A stretch of 8,579 nt of DNA, from positions 1 to 8,579 of the forward strand of contig JAJYFX010000058.1 in NCBI GenBank assembly GCA_021785315.1. The letters are read 5' to 3'. The DNA comes from Actinomycetes bacterium. Lineage in GTDB: Bacteria; Actinomycetota; Acidimicrobiia; Acidimicrobiales; Acidimicrobiaceae. The position numbers were made by a program, and so were the translations under genes. Of this stretch, positions 6,775-8,579 are shown one piece after another. Below the pieces are notes generated by a model that was not told the DNA's origin, made no database searches, and saw nothing but the letters and a program-made list of their open reading frames with translations. How positions within the stretch are numbered: position 1 is the first letter of the stretch; every line of letters begins with the position of its first letter.

Positions 6775-8579
6775 TTGCTAACAAATCCTGTGCTGCCTTG
6801 ACGATCTGATCTGTCCCAATCATGAGCGCTCGCTCTATTGCGGAAGAAAACCCGAGCAAGGGGATATCAGGGCTGGCCAATCTCTTTACTGGCGCATCCA
6901 GAGCCCAGAACGCGTGTTCGGAAATCAGCGAAGCTACTTCGGCGCCCGCTCCGAAAGAGATGTTGTCTTCGTGAACTATCAGTACGCGCGAGCACCTGGT
7001 GGCGGAGTCCAGGATCGTGGCCTTGTCAAGAGGCGAGATCGTTCTTAGATCCACCACCTCGATGTCGGCCTCATCCTGGAGCGCTTCTGCAGCGGCAAGC
7101 GCGTAATGTCTGTGGAGGCCGTAGGTGATTATGGTCAGATCCTTGCCTGGTCTGACGATTTCGGCTTGGCCTATCGGGACTTGGAAATCAAGCTCCGGAA
7201 TCGGTCCAGAGATCAGGCGGTATGCCTTCTTGTGTTCTAGAAACAGAACGGGATCTGGGTCGAGAAGGGCGGAATTCAAAAGACCGACCACATCTTTCGG
7301 GGTGCTGGGTGCTACAACCTTGAGTCCCGGAATGTGAGAGAAGAGCGCTTCAATGGCCTGCGAATGGTATAGGGCTCCGTGAACCCCGCCTCCCCACGGG
7401 GCGCGGATGACCATTGGAACGTTCCAACCTCCGTTGGAACGGTAGTGGGCTTTGGCAGCTTCGGAGACGATCTGATCGAATGCGGAATGGATGAAGTCGG
7501 CAAACTGAATTTCCACTATTGGATGCTTGCCAAAGAACGCGAGACCGATTCCGAAGCCGACCAGACTTGACTCCGCGAGCGGAGTATCTATTACGCGGTC
7601 CGGATATTTCTGCCACAGTCCCTCAGTGGCCATGAAGACACCCCCCTTGCGCCCGACATCTTCACCGAGTATCAAAGACGAGGGGTCGGTTTCGAGGATA
7701 TGGTCCAGGCTGGTTCTCAAGGCGTCAATGACGTTTCCTGTTCGTATCGACGTGAAAGATGGTTTTTCAAATCGAACTGGAACTGTATTCTCGATAACTT
7801 TCGCGTAGACGTTTGTGCCGACGGAATCCGGAGTGGGATCGGACACCTCCTGTGCTAGCGCCGCCTGATTATTGATGGATTCGACGAGCCCGTCTTTGAG
7901 CTGGAGCAGCTCGAAGTCCGACGCGCAACCGTGAGCCGTCAAATAGTCGCCAAATTTGGTCAGGGGATCGTTCGCCTTTGCTGCGTCAACCTCCTCTTTG
8001 GATCGGTAGCTTCGATCGTCATCATCTGAAGTGTGCGGGCCGAACCGATACGCGGTCGCCTCAATGAATGTCGCACCACCGCCTGATCGGGCCTTTTCAA
8101 CCGCATTTTTTACCGCCGAATAGACGGCAATGGGATCTTTCCCGTCAACTTGGATGCCTTCGATGTTGTAAGCGGCAGCCTTTTTGTACAATTCCGTCAC
8201 CGCAGACTCCATGGCAAGCGGAACAGAAATCGCATATCCGTTGTTTTCGCAGATGAACACTACCGGCAGGTTATGAATGCCGGTGAAATTAAGTGCTTCG
8301 TGAAAGTCACCCTTGGAAGTTGCGCCGTCGCCAAAATTACAGATGACGACGTCCTTTGATCCGTCGAGCTTGAGACCATATGCGATTCCGGCTGCGTGAG
8401 GAAGCTGGGTGGCGATCGGCGAAGATCCCGTTACGACACGTACGCGGGGCAGCGACCAATGGTTTGGCATCTGACGCCCGCCAGAGTTGGGATCCTCAGC
8501 TTTGGCGAAGATTCCCAGGAAGGCTTCGTAGGGCGTCATGCCAAGTCCAAGCAGCAGCCCAAGATCGCGGTAATAAGGC
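6770..8579 (-). CDS. Fused E1 alpha-beta component of a 2-oxoacid (2-oxoisovalerate type) dehydrogenase, 5' end cut by window
   Basis: This thiamine-diphosphate enzyme would decarboxylate a branched-chain 2-oxoacid and pass the acyl group to a lipoyl E2. About 602 codons are visible. The frame stays open to base 8579 and the codons before Met 8539 read PYYRDLGLLLGLG, a normal E1-alpha segment, so the true start lies outside and perhaps 80-110 residues are missing. Counting from that Met, the alpha part has GGRQMPNHW (20-28), the ThDP motif from GDGATSKGD to ENN (70-100), and the loop RFGPHTSDD (165-173). The beta part starts near 265 with LGEDVGRKGGVF, DTPLAESS, QFADF and GGGVHGALYHSQ, then PGLKVVAPSTP. 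No stop separates the halves. HGALYHSQ and the loop favour branched-chain over pyruvate, but pyruvate cannot be excluded. E2 cannot follow, since convergent pyrE begins 13 bases after the stop. Confidence 0.9.
   Translation of the reverse strand, partial: PYYRDLGLLLGLGMTPYEAFLGIFAKAEDPNSGGRQMPNHWSLPRVRVVTGSSPIATQLPHAAGIAYGLKLDGSKDVVICNFGDGATSKGDFHEALNFTGIHNLPVVFICENNGYAISVPLAMESAVTELYKKAAAYNIEGIQVDGKDPIAVYSAVKNAVEKARSGGGATFIEATAYRFGPHTSDDDDRSYRSKEEVDAAKANDPLTKFGDYLTAHGCASDFELLQLKDGLVESINNQAALAQEVSDPTPDSVGTNVYAKVIENTVPVRFEKPSFTSIRTGNVIDALRTSLDHILETDPSSLILGEDVGRKGGVFMATEGLWQKYPDRVIDTPLAESSLVGFGIGLAFFGKHPIVEIQFADFIHSAFDQIVSEAAKAHYRSNGGWNVPMVIRAPWGGGVHGALYHSQAIEALFSHIPGLKVVAPSTPKDVVGLLNSALLDPDPVLFLEHKKAYRLISGPIPELDFQVPIGQAEIVRPGKDLTIITYGLHRHYALAAAEALQDEADIEVVDLRTISPLDKATILDSATRCSRVLIVHEDNISFGAGAEVASLISEHAFWALDAPVKRLASPDIPLLGFSSAIERALMIGTDQIVKAAQDLLAI

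Noticed and set aside
8537..8539. ATG 8539 as the start of the E1 gene
   Set aside because: The frame continues upstream as PYYRDLGLLLGLG, a conserved E1-alpha segment, to the window edge.

Overview
The window is a stretch of bacterial chromosome dominated by nucleotide-biosynthesis genes. I see no insertion sequence, phage gene, CRISPR array, tRNA or rRNA. The proteins carry motif variants I associate with Actinomycetota: small PurL with [11 protein letters not shown], PurM with FNMGVGM and GEMAEHPG (close to GETAEHPG), and PyrE with GGLTMGADPVA and an E-D pair in the PRPP loop. Base composition looks moderate by eye, not the very high GC of Streptomyces or Mycobacterium. A moderate-GC actinobacterium, perhaps of the Acidimicrobiia type, is an inference from remembered motifs and not a search result.

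Layout. Positions 1-250 are non-coding as far as can be seen, AT-rich and unusually full of small palindromes. purL follows (251-2464, +). A PHP-domain phosphoesterase gene lies on the opposite strand (2457-3293, -), and its 3' end overlaps that of purL by 8 bp. A 214-bp divergent intergenic region (3294-3507) holds a GC-rich hairpin, a short tandem repeat and a sequence resembling the palindrome upstream of purL. A tight + strand operon purF-purM-pyrE follows (3508-6756), with a 2-nt gap and then an 8-nt overlap between genes. It ends 13 nt from the stop of a convergent - strand gene (6770 to beyond 8579) encoding a fused alpha+beta E1 of a branched-chain-type 2-oxoacid dehydrogenase. That gene is cut by the window edge: its frame stays open through the last base, so the internal Met at 8539 is not its start.

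Function. PurF makes phosphoribosylamine from PRPP and glutamine (step 1 of de novo purine synthesis). PurL makes FGAM (step 4) and PurM closes the imidazole ring to AIR (step 5). PyrE spends PRPP to make OMP in pyrimidine synthesis, so the operon ties together two PRPP-consuming routes. The PHP protein belongs to a family that removes phosphate from 3',5'-bisphosphorylated nucleotides or degrades short RNA, which fits nucleotide metabolism. The E1 fusion belongs to acyl-CoA generation and has no obvious link to the pur genes. PurS and PurQ, the usual partners of small PurL, are not encoded here.

No wholly new system is evident. The points most worth a second look are the leader motif shared by purL and purF, the TTG-started coupled pyrE, the long PurF propeptide, and the E1 fusion.
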